Origin: Nephromyces sp. MM_2019
Lineage: Eukaryota > Apicomplexa > Aconoidasida > Nephromycida
DNA: 64,000 nucleotides
Direction of reading: 5' to 3'
NCBI GenBank assembly: GCA_015657535.1
Contig: JADHZB010001223.1
Coordinates: 31,764 to 95,763, forward strand
Part shown: positions 1 to 12,400 of the stretch, one piece after another
How the letters are laid out: every line of letters begins with the position of its first letter
Numbering within the stretch: the stretch's first letter is position 1
Program-made: the position numbers and the translations under genes
The notes under the pieces: model-generated
Told to the model about the DNA's origin: nothing
Databases searched by the model: none
What the model saw: only the letters and a program-made list of their open reading frames with translations

Positions 1-1068
1 TTTATTGTATTATACATAGTTTTATCGCTTCAATTAGTTGTGGTGGGCTTGAATTTGTTAGTGAATACAGTAGTAGTGGGAGGGTTATACCGTATTGGTA
101 ACTTGACTCCGTAGCCCTCCCACACTTAATATGAGGAAAGTTTGGTATCGAATAAGCATTTGGTTATTTGGCTTGTGTCTCCTTGAATGACATATACAAC
201 GATTTGATCAACGTAGAAAGAATTTAAAGTCTTAGAGAAGACGAAATTTTGATCGAGATGGTGGCATAGGGTTCACCTATTTTGCTTTGGGTATCCTCTT
301 GCTATACTTACGCAGTTAGAGTCTTCTTCTCATGCGAAGTTACTTTTCACCTAGAATCTTTCTCTTGGCGATTCACGACTAATTGCCATTATATTGTTTA
401 CTCCTACTGAGAAGTCGGATGGTCTTTGTGCCCAATAATGTCTTCACATCCAGCTGCTATAGTGTAAGAATGAATTTCCGAAAATTCATTGGCTTTACAG
501 TGCGCTATCTTTCCTTGCTACAAATTGTTTCAATCATTTTACTGTGGAGATTTTCTACGCTTAGTTCTCTCCTATTTTGTGTATGGGATAATGCACTTTT
601 AAGGGATGCAGCTTAGCAGGCTTTTGATACATCAGTAGTAGCCTTACCTTGCTTACCCGTTTCTTGGATAGTACGCCTTTTGCTGGTTGCTAAAATGCCT
701 GAAAAATCAAATTTTGAAATAGAAATTACCAGAGCAGCTTAAAAAAGGAAAATTTACCTTTTCTAGGCATATGTAGGTCATTGTTTGGGACTCGCATTTA
801 TCACGTCATTATTTCATTAGATGCTACGCTAGGTGATATCAAAGGTTAAGTAGTGAGTTTTTGTGTGCAAAAAAGTTTTTTTTTCTTTATTTGGTGCGGT
901 AGCAGTCCTCATCGTTACTATAGTCACTTGTTTTGTAGTGTTATTAAGTTGAAGACTTTTAATAATCCGTTGAATTCTTATGTTTTTATTGTTTCTCATC
1001 ATCAATTGCACCCTTTTTCCCTCCAAGATATATTAGCAGTTGATGGTTTTTGAATCTTTGAATTGCAG
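1..1068. other. Upstream flank or first intron of the RCHY1-like gene
   Basis: No exon is supported here. T-rich plus-strand sequence leads into the acceptor at 1067-1068. The missing N-terminal CHY residues must lie in an unrecognised exon here or to the left of the window. Confidence 0.4.
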
Positions 1069-4000
1069 CTTTGGCAGGTACCCCTGCAGGCTATGCCATG
1101 ATGCTGATCAACTAGACCATTGCAGTGATGATTATCAGTAAGCTCTAACACTCAAAAGCGTGTTATCAGTATCAAAGTCTATGCTTTAGCACGCATATTC
1201 TTTTTAATACTATTGTAGTGTTAGTTTCATCTTTACTGTGCTACGCAAAGATGAACTTTGTTGTGTGGCTGTTTATGTGCTGCTACTTCAGCTGTCGATT
1301 GTATTTTGGGAAAAATTTTTTTTAGTAGTTTGCTCATATGAGCTTTACCCTTTGGACTGGAACGTGGGAACAGGGGCACAGGTGGACACGGATATACACA
1401 CGCACACGGATGTACACACACACGCACCCGGATATAAACACACATACACTCCCACACACACACACACATCCGTATATATTTTTTAAAGTTTTAGACACGG
1501 AAAACTTTTTTCATTGCATTCTAGATTGATGATAAAATGGTATTTATAGGGCTTAAAAACTTCCTATCAGCTGTGTTTTTTGTATTGCTTTTACATCTTC
1601 AAACTATTAGCATGTACTGTGTGTTTTTTTTTGTATCTTACCTTAGGTATAGCTGCAGTGAGGTTTTTGCAAAGCTTTTTTTGCTTTGATTTTTATGCTA
1701 GCTTTTTATGCAAATATGATCTTTTGTATTTTATCCCTTTTGTTACATAATTTTCTATTTTTACTTCTTGCTTTCTGTTTTTTTCGCCTTTATTTAGCTA
1801 TTCTTGTGTTATCCAATAATATCTTTGCTTCCACTGTGATAGTAAACTCGACAGGAAGAGGATATCCGTGATCATTTGTAGGATATGTGGGACCTCACAA
1901 TCACCTGATAGTGTATGCAAATTTTGTGAGACTCTATTTGCAGAGTATTTTTGTGAAGTTTGCAACTTTTGGGATGATGATGCTGCTTTGAAAGGGGTAA
2001 GATTGGTAGTTTTTTGGTTTATATCGTACTGTGGTAACATTTTTATATCGCTTCGCTGTATGTATAGATTTGTTTCTACGTCTTCATGTCCGTAGATTTT
2101 TGTTTCAGCATCATCACGTGTGTAGATCTTCATTTCTATTGTATGCAATAAAATAGAAGCTTGTAGCTATTCTGTTAATTTCATTATTTCTTAAAATTTT
2201 GATTGATGCTCAGCAAGGCTTGAGTATGTGTCTCAGGAAGGAAGTTGGTTGAATTAGTTCATCAACTTATCTGCTTTTCTCTACTCTTTGAGAAGAGTTT
2301 TGAGTGCGTAAAAGCTTATTTCATAGGTTTGTGATGGTTTTCCGATATGGCTCCGCCTTTTTGTCGCGAGAAATGCACTCTATACCGTAGATAATAGCAA
2401 GCAAGCCGCTTTAAATTGAAATTAAATAAAGCGAAGGCCTTTTGTGGATATACTATCAAGTTGAGGCTTTGGGAGCATTTTTCAGGGGAATGCAGCAATT
2501 GACTGAAGGAATTTCAAAACTTATGAGTGTGCTTCTTCCATGTCTGTATGAGTAAAAGGCTTTGATTTCTTGATTTTTTGACAAGAGAATAAAGTGTGTG
2601 TGTGTGTGTTTTGAGGGATACTTTGCATTGTTTGCGCTAGTGAAAATGAGGCTTTGGAAATTGCTGCTTTTTTCTTATGAAAGCTTGCATAGCTATTTCC
2701 TGAATGTTTTCACAGTTTTGTAGCATTTTACATCTATTATTAGAGATTTTAGTGTATTTACGCGAGGTATGTGCTTCGAATATGCAGTGCTCATTTCATC
2801 TTTTTCGGCTGCTTAAGTCTCTATTTTTAATTGCATTAGCGCATCCTCAATGTTTAAATATCGACTTTTGTTATCTGAGTACATAGTGCGAAAAGTAGTG
2901 TGTGCATCTCTATTCTCCTGTCTAACTAGTGTGTGTGTCTCCAATTTCATGCCTCGAGGATAGAAATTTTTCTGGAATAAGTCGGGCCTCCAAGAAGTTT
3001 GAATGACGATTTTTTAAGCTAACTCTATACCTTGTTCATTCATTCCATTCTTTCTTCATACCCTCTATACCTTCTTCATTCACTATGTACTTTGTTAACT
3101 ATATGCTTTCTCTAGAACTTAAACTAGAATGTATATCTATAACTAGGCTCTTCAAGAGATTGCTATTTTCTTTATTTTTTTCGTGTATTAGCTACTTCTA
3201 CTCCTCTCTCAGCTGTTGTTTTAATGAATGGACAGCAATTTTTCCGGCGATGCATTTGATGGAGTGTGTTTTTCACCCCACAAAGTTAAGTGCGTGGCTC
3301 GCCAGCCTGCCCAAGAGAATTTTGCGCTGTCCATTTTGATTAGTAAACTGACTGCTGCTCGCACACTTTCATCTTTCCCCTCTTTGATATTTTTTTGGTT
3401 CTTTTCCTCACTTTTCCTTATTTTTTAGGTCTATCACTGCGAGTCTTGCGGAATATGTAGAGTCGGAGGAAGGAAGAATTACTTCCACTGCGATACTTGT
3501 CAGGGCTGCTTCCCTCATAGAGCTGTTTATCCCCACAAATGCATAGGTACTTGCTTTTTGAGTAACAAAAATCGTCCTCAATAGTATTGTAGTAGCTTGT
3601 ATTTAACTGAGCTGGCAAGTTAGGCGGTAGTTCACGCACAAAGAGGCTTGAGGCGATAGTACGCTTAGTTTTTTTCTACCTCCTGTAAGCCTAGACTTGA
3701 TGCATTAGCCTGCTAATGTATATACATCTTCTAGGTGAGTATTAGTTATGCATATTAAAAAAATAGTTTCTCTTATTATTGTGCAATCTAGGAGTGCTAA
3801 ATTGAGCGTTTATCTTCCTCCTTCTATCTTTAGATCTTTTTTTTTGCTATTTTCGCTAGTCGGTTCGCTAGTTTTGTCGCTACTTTAGATGTTAATATAT
3901 ATTCTCTTAATTCCTCAAGAGTATGATTTTATGCTAGTCGATGTAGAAAATGATGTTATTTGAGGTTTTTTTATAGTGTAATTTCTTGTCTGCACTGTTT

Positions 4001-6927
4001 TTTCGCCGTTTAAAATTTTCAATTTTTCTTCTATGACGTGGTGGTTGGATTCTATTGTATTTATTATGTATATAATATCAAATTCAGCGATTATAAATCA
4101 AAGAGAAACTTTAGTTTTGACGATTTTTCCTTTGCATTTTACCTCATGAATAATCATTTATCACATTAAATCCCTTTTAACTGATATTAAAATTTATTTA
4201 CGAGAAAAACAGAGCCTAGAAGATTTTCAAATTTATTTTTGCTTTTAATAAATGAAAAAGCTTAAAATTAATGCTATAAATGGAGGTTTATATCACACAT
4301 ATTTTTTGTTTTAAGGAACGGGTTTTGATATTTTGTTCCTACTATATAGTTATTTATCTGTAATCAGAGCTTTTAATATACATTTTGTAATTTTGTTTTG
4401 ATGAAATAGTTACTATTGATGCATACCTGCTATTAGAAATAGTAAAAAATTAACTTTTTCCAATTGAGATAAAAATGGGATTCTGCTGATTATTCTCAGT
4501 TTTTTCATGCCTCAGTATGATTTTGGGTGTTTTCAGGAAACTTATAGTGCGTGCTTCAGTAGATTTTAAGCGATGCTTCGAGCCATCAAAAACTTGATCT
4601 TCTACTCTTCTTAAAATCTTTAGCTTTGTTTATGACGTTCCATTGCGAATAGAACAGCTTGAAAGTATACTACTGTAGTAGCTAGAGACACTCCTGAGTG
4701 AAGAGCTGTATATAAATTCCATTATCTTGAATAATACGAAAATACCAGTAATGTCTGAAGATGATAGCTTTTCGCCTTGCTTACCAATCCCTATATTGCG
4801 GAAAATAGACATCTGTAGTGTCATCATAGTATGATGCTCTCTTTATCAAACTGCTGCAGCCAATATGACTGCTGCCTTCAACAAAGATTTTCCCCAAGTT
4901 TTACTTCACTGTGTGGATACCGAGTTTTGCACCCTTTGAAGAGTACGAATCTTTACTTATGTGTGTGTGGGTTTTTTTGTTGCCTCTCTTCAGATTCTGT
5001 CATGAAGGACAACTGTTGTATATGTCATGAGGACCTATTTGAATCCACTATAAGTAATACTATACTCAGCTGCGGGCACCTCATTCACAACGTGGGTAGT
5101 AGTTGGTGGATAAGACAATTTTGTTGAAGTTTTCATCATAATTTTTGTGGTTTTTTCGAATTGAAAAGCTGCTTTTTCTTAATTTCCTGACAAATTATTA
5201 TACTCCCATATTTCTCAAAAGTTTGACGAAATTCGTCGGGAATCGTATGAAAACTGTTGCCTAACAAAGCAACATTAACTTTAGAAGCTTCTATAGAAAA
5301 ATCCACTGTTTTTGCTTTTATCGAGTAACATAAGGATGATTTTTTGTGCAGTTTTTTATAGCTTAGTCGAGACTTTTTTGATTATGAAATAATGTGTGAG
5401 ACTGCAGATTTCTGTGCTTTTTTCGCGTTCAAAAGCTGTTTTCTCCTTGTTACTTTAGTTTCCATACAAATGATCTTATAGTGCTCAAAATTAATGCATT
5501 TTCTTTACAATGAGAGGCTTTCATTATGGTATGTGTATGTCTCGTTTCTGTTCTGTATGCGCTTCTTTTCTTCTTAAAGTTTTATATTTCTGTGGAGATT
5601 AAGCTATCTGACCCCGTGTTATCCACCTGCCTGCTATTATGTGGTTTTTATTTTTTCACCTTATTGAAATGGCATTCTGTTTTTTTCTAGTTGATTGGGT
5701 GACTAGTATTTTCTGCTCTATTTGGAAGACTTTATCTTAGCCTTGCTTATTTGAGCAATTCGCTGCTTCTTCTGGTTTTAAAAAGCGAATGTTTAATACA
5801 TTTAATGCATTGTTAATACTGTGTGCAGTGGCCTTGATATCTTTGATTTCTGTTTTATTTTTGATGATTCATGCTCAGGCAGCTTTTGTGATTCGCTGTA
5901 TATACGCAAACTATTTTTTCATATATGAACTTGAGATATTTTTTCTTCATTGGAATATTCATGAGGTCTACGCTTTTTACCTCTGCTGGTTGTGGATCAA
6001 CGTAGGTTCCTTGCGCTGTGTTTTGCGTGACCTCTAAAAATCTTTCTGTGTGTGTGAATACATTTTGTTTGTTTTCTCAAACACTTGCTGTGTGTGAATG
6101 CGTTTTGTTTGGTTTGTTAAACACTTGCTGTGTGTGAATGCATTAGTTTTTTTCCCTTCTAAAACACTCCCTTTGTGTGTGTCACTACGCTTGTGTGTGC
6201 GTTATCGATTTAAAATTTTTTTTTGTATATAGAACTGCGCGAAAAGATGGTTCACCGTAAGAGGAGCTCGTTTATGCCCGATTTGCAAGTAAGTCTAATA
6301 ATTTTATAGTGTTTTTGAATCCGCAGTGATATTTTGTGCTGATGTAAGTGAATGTTGATTCCCCATCTAAGAGCTACTGGCAGTACTAGTGCCTCTATTT
6401 TGTTACTCTAAGCTCATCATTCACGAGCACCAGCATGTGTCGGATATTTTTTTGCCTTAATTTAAATGTAGTTTACCCTTTTATTACTTGCTAACCTGAT
6501 GCTAAGGTACAACATCCACTGATTAGAGCTATTTGCCGAAAGAGTTTATCTGCCGGAACTTCGTATTTTACAGCACGCGTACACTTTCGCGTTAGCTACG
6601 GTGTTTTTCTCAGTTTTTTCCGAGTTTGTTTCACATGGGACTTTGTTCTGCTAGTACGTTCTTTTTGCCCTCCCGTTGTACTGCAAGTTTCAATGATTTT
6701 TAGCTCGGTGAATATAACTTGGGCGAGAATAGCTTTGATGGAGTCTTGATGCTTTTAATTTTGCGGTTTTTTTTTGAGTGCCATGTTATCGGCAATGTGC
6801 ATATTTTGCAACTTATTATCCTTTGAGGAACTGGCTATTGACTCTCTTGTATATCATGGCATACAGACGATGTGATTTCATTTGCTTCTTGCAATTTAGG
6901 TCTAATCTTGTTGATGATTTCTCATAA
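1069..6927 (+). CDS. RCHY1: RCHY1/PIRH2-like CHY zinc-finger, RING E3 ubiquitin ligase (5' end missing)
   Basis: Exons are 1069-1137, 1843-1996, 3429-3546, 4994-5091, 6233-6288 and, less surely, 6900-6927; every junction is GT-AG and phase-compatible. They encode about 173 residues. In order: the end of the CHY finger (YPCRLCHDADQLDH), the linker HKLDRKRIS, the CRICGT...CKFC...YFCEVC cluster, the CTCHY finger (YHCESCGICRVGG, FHCDTCQGCF, HKC), then a RING finger (NCCICHEDLF, CGHLIHNNC, CPICK). This order is diagnostic of the RCHY1/MIEL1 family, cytosolic/nuclear E3 ligases that ubiquitinate substrates through an E2. The beginning of the CHY finger (C-x-HY) was not found between 1 and 1068. The exon at 6900 ends the protein eight residues after CPICK, with an AATAAA overlapping the stop; family members normally continue through a conserved linker into a C-terminal zinc ribbon. 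The family call is firm; both ends are uncertain. Confidence 0.87.
1387..1480. repeat. CA-rich interrupted microsatellite
   Basis: A stretch of CA dinucleotides interrupted by short GGAT/GTAT variants, inside the first visible RCHY1 intron. Short open frames on both strands here are products of the repeat, not genes. It is one of few CA-rich (not GT-rich) tracts on the sense strand of this gene. Confidence 0.8.
6047..6145. repeat. 40-bp tandem repeat, about 2.5 copies
   Basis: Each unit starts TGTGTGTGAAT, runs through a TTTTGTTT core and ends AAACACTTGC. Two full copies and a partial third lie in the intron just before the RING exon at 6233. Confidence 0.75.
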
Positions 6928-7010
6928 ATAAAAAGGCTTTGTTGGAGGGGAATGTCTAAATTTGTTTAGCAGCCATGACTTTAATGGTTGAAGTGGAATC
7001 TTGCGAAACC

Positions 7011-7146
7011 AGCGTTCCCTTGCCTAAGTGACGTTTCCTTGTTTAATTGGTGTTTGCTTATCTGAGTAGCGTTCCCTTGTCTGAGTGGCGTGCGCTTATC
7101 TAAGTAGCGTTCCCTTATCTAACTAGCATTACCCTCGTCTACTACT
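7011..7146. repeat. Degenerate tandem repeat, unit 17-21 bp, about 7 copies
   Basis: Copies resemble AGCGTTCCCTTGTCTGAGTG. Some lack the first few bases, giving units of 17, 19, 20 and 21. It lies just past the proposed 3' end of the RCHY1-like gene. Confidence 0.75.
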
Positions 7147-8142
7147 GAAATAACAAGCATGCTTGCAACTTTTTGTGAGCTTTTCAGTAAAATAGTTATA
7201 ATGTAAAATTTAACACTAGTCACTTAATCATCTAGCGGGTAACAAAAGTACTAATGGAGGGTCCTCCAGAAAGTAGTGAGGAAAACTGTATCTTCCAGTA
7301 TTGAATTTTTGACCCAGAGATTGTAACATTAAATATTTTTTTTTCCTGCGGACACATTAGTGATACCTAGAATAATAATCTAAGTAGTTTTTCCTTAAGT
7401 TTTTTGAATGCTTTGGATATCATTTATTGATAGGCTAATTAAATGTCAAACTCGGAAAAAGTTTAGAGGCTGACCGCCCTAAAAAATGTCGTATTTCCTC
7501 TTTTACCAAGCTGTATGCATGTTATAGGGGAATTTGCTTTCGTAATTTAAGTTCATTGTAAGGGCAAGCTGATGATGAGAAATGTGAAGGCAAACTGTTT
7601 CCCTATAATAGAAAGGAAAAAAATTGATTTTAATTCTTCCAAAGGAAGGAAATGTCCATAAATATTTTTTTGCTTTTCTCGCTTCAGTATTATTCAACAG
7701 GTGTTGTCTTTTGAAGGATAAGCGCGGGGGAAAACCTGTATAATTTGATATTATTATTTTCTTTTGATGAAATGGTTGTTCCCAAAGAAAGTGTTTCTTT
7801 CGTGGCGCTTATTCCTTTAGCGGAGGTACCATTGTCTTTATTGGCAACATCCCTTAGTATGCGTCTGTTCAGTCCATTTACTCTTGCTTTTATACCGTCA
7901 TTAGGATGTCCGCCGTAAGTATGCTCACATCCATGAAAATAAGAAACAAAAAAACGGTTCGGAGACACCAAAGCATCAATTTGGTGGTACTAGTCGTCGA
8001 AGCGCGAATTTTGCTGAATTTTCATACCTTTTGGAGGTTGTCACGCGGTGTTGGCGGTGTATGTCGTTCAAGGGTTGAACTTAGCATATCCAGCTGAACA
8101 ATTGGAATGCCTCTGTAAGTTGGGAGTGATGCTAATTTTCAG

Positions 8143-8234
8143 GAACGGAGATCACGTTACCGAAATGAATTTGCTGCAAATTCTATGTAGTGATTGCGAA
8201 TAATTTGATATTTACACCCTGATCCCAACGAAAG
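8143..8234 (+). pseudogene. Possible relic or alternative last exon: RCHY1 C-terminal zinc ribbon
   Basis: An acceptor (TTTTCAG) and a donor (GTACAT) bound this stretch. Its first base completes the split codon left by the CPICK exon (ends 6288), so it joins that exon in frame. The translation includes LLQILCSDCE, then TAA at 8201-8203, then FDIYTLIPTK. RCHY1 proteins have an ILCNDC ... F-H-x-L-x-x-K-C zinc ribbon at this point, so the match straddling the stop looks like a broken ribbon. It could be a short alternative C-terminus ending at CSDCE, a decayed exon, or chance. Confidence 0.3.
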
Positions 8235-8482
8235 GTACATGTCGCGTACTCTTTGTTTATGATGGTTTCCTAACCTCTTACTCGATCGGAGATTGCTTAG
8301 TTTTTTATAAATTCAGTTAATTTGCTATTAAACAGACCTAGAGGGCTTTTAAATAGAAAATAAACTAATCAGTCAGAACTCCGCTAGCGGACTTTGTTTT
8401 TTTACACATGTTTGGTCTCCCTTACGCATTGTTCATTTATGCTCTACTTTAGCGCGGAGTTTAGGCTTTGAAATTATTTTTG

Positions 8483-8678
8483 CAGCTGGCCGGCAGCGGC
8501 AAGACATTCAAAAGATAATACGTAGTGGAGGGTGGCTGGAGGCTCAAAAAGTTGATCTCCTGTCCTGCTCCTCCGTATCTTCTAGTATACCACGTGCGTA
8601 CGACTTGGTTCGCTTAAATTTTGATTTCACCAAAAAAGCTAGTCCTACAGTAAATGAGAGGGTTTTTTGCGGGCAGCA
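8483..8678 (+). CDS. Candidate terminal exon, function unknown
   Basis: After a good acceptor (ATTTTTGCAG) an open frame of about 65 codons runs to TAA. It is in phase with the end of the 8143-8234 segment and includes the motif IIRSGGWLEAQKVDLL. No family is recognised. It could be the old 3' end of the RCHY1-like gene beyond the internal stop, an exon of another gene, or chance. Minus-strand frames here are no better supported. Confidence 0.2.
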
Positions 8679-9496
8679 GCCACAATAAGTCTACCTCTGA
8701 ATCGCCTAGGCGCACAATGCTTTATTCTTATGCTAGCGGTCTTCTGTATGCACAAGGCGAAGCGTGTGGGATATAAGCAAGGCAAAGAAGGCTCCTGTAG
8801 GTAGCTAGCATTTTTTTTGTGAGGGGGTAATATTACAGTGGTGGTCGGGCTAGAGCAACAAAAAGACTTAAGAGGTGATGCACAACCCTTTACGATGAAA
8901 AGCATCAGGTGACGCTTATATTAGAGTCAATGGTTGGTAGCTGCAATCATACGCTGATGACCACAACTTTTCTACAAACACCCCGCAACATGTACATTAA
9001 TCTACCTCACCAAGTTTTCACCGCATGTACCCTCAATTCTTGCCGCATGCCTTGGCATTGCCACTTTGAAATACAAACCTTTGCGGGTTTCTGTTATGCT
9101 GCAATTTTATGGCAGTAAACTTTTCGCATAAGATACCACTATTTAATTCTCTGCGTATGTTCCGCTAAGGGAGTGCAGCCACGAAAGCATGATAAGTTCA
9201 AACCGTAGGGACAGTAACGTTAGACAACAGCCCAAAAAGTCACAAAGTACCAGTAAGGGAACTCTCATGCCCTTCGTCATACTATACGATAAGGCAGGCC
9301 CATTAAAGCCTGATTAACAGTTCTCGATGGTCAATGAAATTTTAAAACTAAAAAAATGGGCCTTTGCACCTCTACCTAGCGAAGCAGGAATTCTGCTAAA
9401 ATTTTTCACGCATAATAGTAGTCGGTTTTTGGAGACACGTTTAATCTGCGCATCTCGAAGGCATAAAGCTTTCCTTACTCGCTGCCGTACTGTCAG

Positions 9497-12400
9497 CTAT
9501 ATTTCTGTTCCCTTTGGGATTTTTAACTTTGGCAAAAAATCTCCCAATTGCTTCATTAGATCTTCATCTTCGTCCTCTATCGGCTCAGAGTTCGAAGGCG
9601 ATAGTTGCTCGTTTCGAACGGTTGTTGAAGACTTTAGCAGCTCTTCACCAACCAATCGTCTCGTGTCTGAAGTAGACTCTAAGCCAAGACGAGCAATTCT
9701 GAAGGCATCAGTATAATGCACTGGAAGCAGACGCTTCCCCTTATCACCGCCAACAAGTGGCATCCCGCCCCCTCTCTTTGAAGCTGTGTTTCTAGGAGAA
9801 GATGGAAGTGATCTTTTTCTTTCCATTGTTGGTGAATTTTTGCCATGACTCAGCGTTTCGTCCTTTCTTCGATGGTTTGAAAACAATTGCTTTTCTGCCA
9901 AGTCTGCAGAACTTGCAGGTAGTCGCTCTTCATGATGTGGAAGTTTCAAATTTTGCTGCGATTGCTGCTTTGTGTATACGGTGCTAGCGGGGAAACCGAA
10001 TTCTGAAAGGCGTCGTGAGAAGAGATTGCTATTACGACGGGCAGATTGCGTAGTAAACGAGGTGCTGACACTATGTGCATCATCAGAATCAAATGATACT
10101 TGCTGGAAAGCCGAGCCTCGTAGTGGTGAGTTTGCAACTGGGCGGCTGGCTTGGACTGCAGGGGGAAAAAGCACCAATTTGAGTAAAAACGATTAATTTG
10201 GAGATTGCAATTAGTTTTGCTAAACTAGAGCGAGTAAATACGAGATCTCTCAGAGGCAAAATATCACCATTATTTGACCTATTAGAGTGTTTTAGAGGCA
10301 TAAATAATCATAAGATGCCTAAAACACTACCGAAAATAGTCAGTAGCGAAAGAAGTTTAAGTAAAGGCTGGATAAACTCCAATAATCCACTAAAACGTGG
10401 TGCAGAAAATAGCAGTTCCTTGATTTCATCAAGTCAGTATAGCAAAGAAAACCGTATGCACTAGCTAATCTTCAATATTTCAACCTCTGTAAAAAAAGCA
10501 CTACTAACTCTATTTTCAAAAAACAGTTCCTGAGATGTACTACGAAGGCCCTCACGAAAAAGTTTTCCTTATCATGTAAAGTACTGGAAATAAGTATATT
10601 AGTGATGCATCTTCAAAATACACGCCACACAACCCTCCTCCCAACTTATTACCTTCCGAGGTTATGAAGATTCCAATCCCTGAAAGTATACACAGGACAC
10701 CAATAATACCAATAAAATTGAGGCCGTAGTTTCCCATAAGGGCATCCCATACGATGCTGGCAGGAAGCACAAAAAGGCACGCAATAGACGCAATTAGAGG
10801 GGACGTCATAGATATTACCAGAAGCAAGAAAAAGTTGAACAGCGCATCCAGTAGTCCTAGTGCAATACACAAATTGAAAACCTTTCCGCTAGGAATGGTA
10901 AATGTTTCAATGCCCAGCAAATCAATCACCATAAGACCTGGGGCACACAGCACAAACGTAATTAAACCAATCCATCCTAGAATGGCTATGGATGTGCTGA
11001 GATGGCTAATCGAGTTTCTATAGCTTCCGGATGCATACTGCCTACGGGCAGATGTAACTTTTATTTGCTTCTCAGGCAGAGAATAGCTATCAAAATCATG
11101 AGCAACCTTTGTGTCTATATCCTTGGAGTTATTAAGATGCAAGGTCCCCTTGTTGTGAGTGTTGCCAACCACTTTGAGGCTTGTATTGTTTGAGGGTGGA
11201 ATCAAGTGCTGGTGGCCAAATGTATTGCGCGTGTGCGGCTTCGGGTGGCTTCTTAATGTTGTAGGCTCGATTACTTGAGAAAAGGAATTTTTACTGTATT
11301 GAGTCCCGCCACGAGCTTGCAGCAATGGTGAAGACGATAAAGGTGCTGCAGCAAGTGCAGTGGCATTCTGAGTCCCATGGAAATCAATTGGATCAATCCT
11401 CCAAGAGGTTGAGCGAGAATAAGCCTCTCCTCTTTGTTGTATGTCAGAACCCACGTCAACGATAGGAGTAGCTACAGCTGAAATATCCTTCGGCCCAAAT
11501 GTTGATGAAGTGTTTGCATCTAGGGGAAGATCAAAAAATTTAGCGTTTTGATGGGCTGGTGGGAGAGTGACTACACCAAATGGGTTGGCGGCGTGGGAAA
11601 TATTCGGAGGTTTCGCGGTATGATTTTGCAACGAGCGCACACTGTCATCATTACTATTTAGTGAAGACAACACCTGGTGCTGCGATACATTATTGGGAAC
11701 TCTGTGTCCTACACGAAACGTTTTAGATGGTTGATCAGTGACAAGAGGCTGTCCAGACGAATGCTGAAATGATGAAACTTCATATGGCGACGAACGGTGC
11801 TCCTGAACTCGTCTGAATTGAGGGACTAGCCCATAATTTAGGCTCAAGTCCTCGTCTGCATTTTTTCTCAAGATTACAGCTCCATCTAAAGTCGTAGCTA
11901 CGCGAGGTTCAAAGGTACTGCTCACTGATAAATCGGAAGAGGCTACTTGATAGCTTTCGTTTTTTAAAACACAAGAAGGCAGAAGTTTTTGGGGATTATT
12001 ATCCTGATTTCCCTCCGAAGCTGCCGGGAGTTTTTGTGAAAGAGAGTTTGCATATTGACTGAGGCCATGCTTCTCAACTGCAGGCTCCACAGGAAAATTT
12101 TCATGCGCTGAAGAAGTACCTTCACAAGAAAAATAGTTGTCCTGGAAGGTATCACTGAGCCCAATACGAACTGTGTGCGCAGAACTTTCAGAACTAACTG
12201 GAAGTGGGGAATTGCCACTGTCGAAGAGGTTAGAATCGATGAATTTCGCTTCATTCGAGGAACCTGATGTGCATATTTCCGCAGAAATTAGGGGTTTAGC
12301 CTCCCTCCATTCCTGTATTCTAGATGCTGTATTATCACCTTGATTATGAAAGTCTAGAAAGGAACGCTGGGTCATTTCATCAATGCGGTCTCCGGGAAGT

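Larger units (their letters stand above)
6933..9496. other. Stretch between convergent genes, no firm gene
   Basis: Apart from the tandem repeat at 7011-7146 and the two candidate exons at 8143 and 8483, no coding region can be supported. An open stretch at about 7690-7971 exists on both strands (plus: a Met-initiated frame from 7769 ending at a GTAAGTATG donor at 7916; minus: a polar frame ending near 7690), and I could not decide between them. Confidence 0.4.

Noticed and set aside
7690..7971. Overlapping open stretches on both strands
   Set aside because: Each strand has one plausible splice or start feature but no partner exon. Neither can be preferred from sequence alone.
8201..8203. 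In-frame TAA within a zinc-ribbon-like exon as a sign of an altered genetic code (TAA = Gln)
   Set aside because: The long exon 16463-13331 and the exon 63465-61576 contain no in-frame TAA, and other genes end at TAG or TGA with ordinary Gln codons. A relic exon or early stop is simpler.
8484..8516. P-loop-like AGSGKT reading
   Set aside because: It is in a different frame from the longer open stretch and meets a stop a few codons later. No Walker B or other ATPase motif is near.
9327..9716. 129-codon plus-strand open frame
   Set aside because: It is antisense to the last exon of the transporter gene, which has matching phase and composition.
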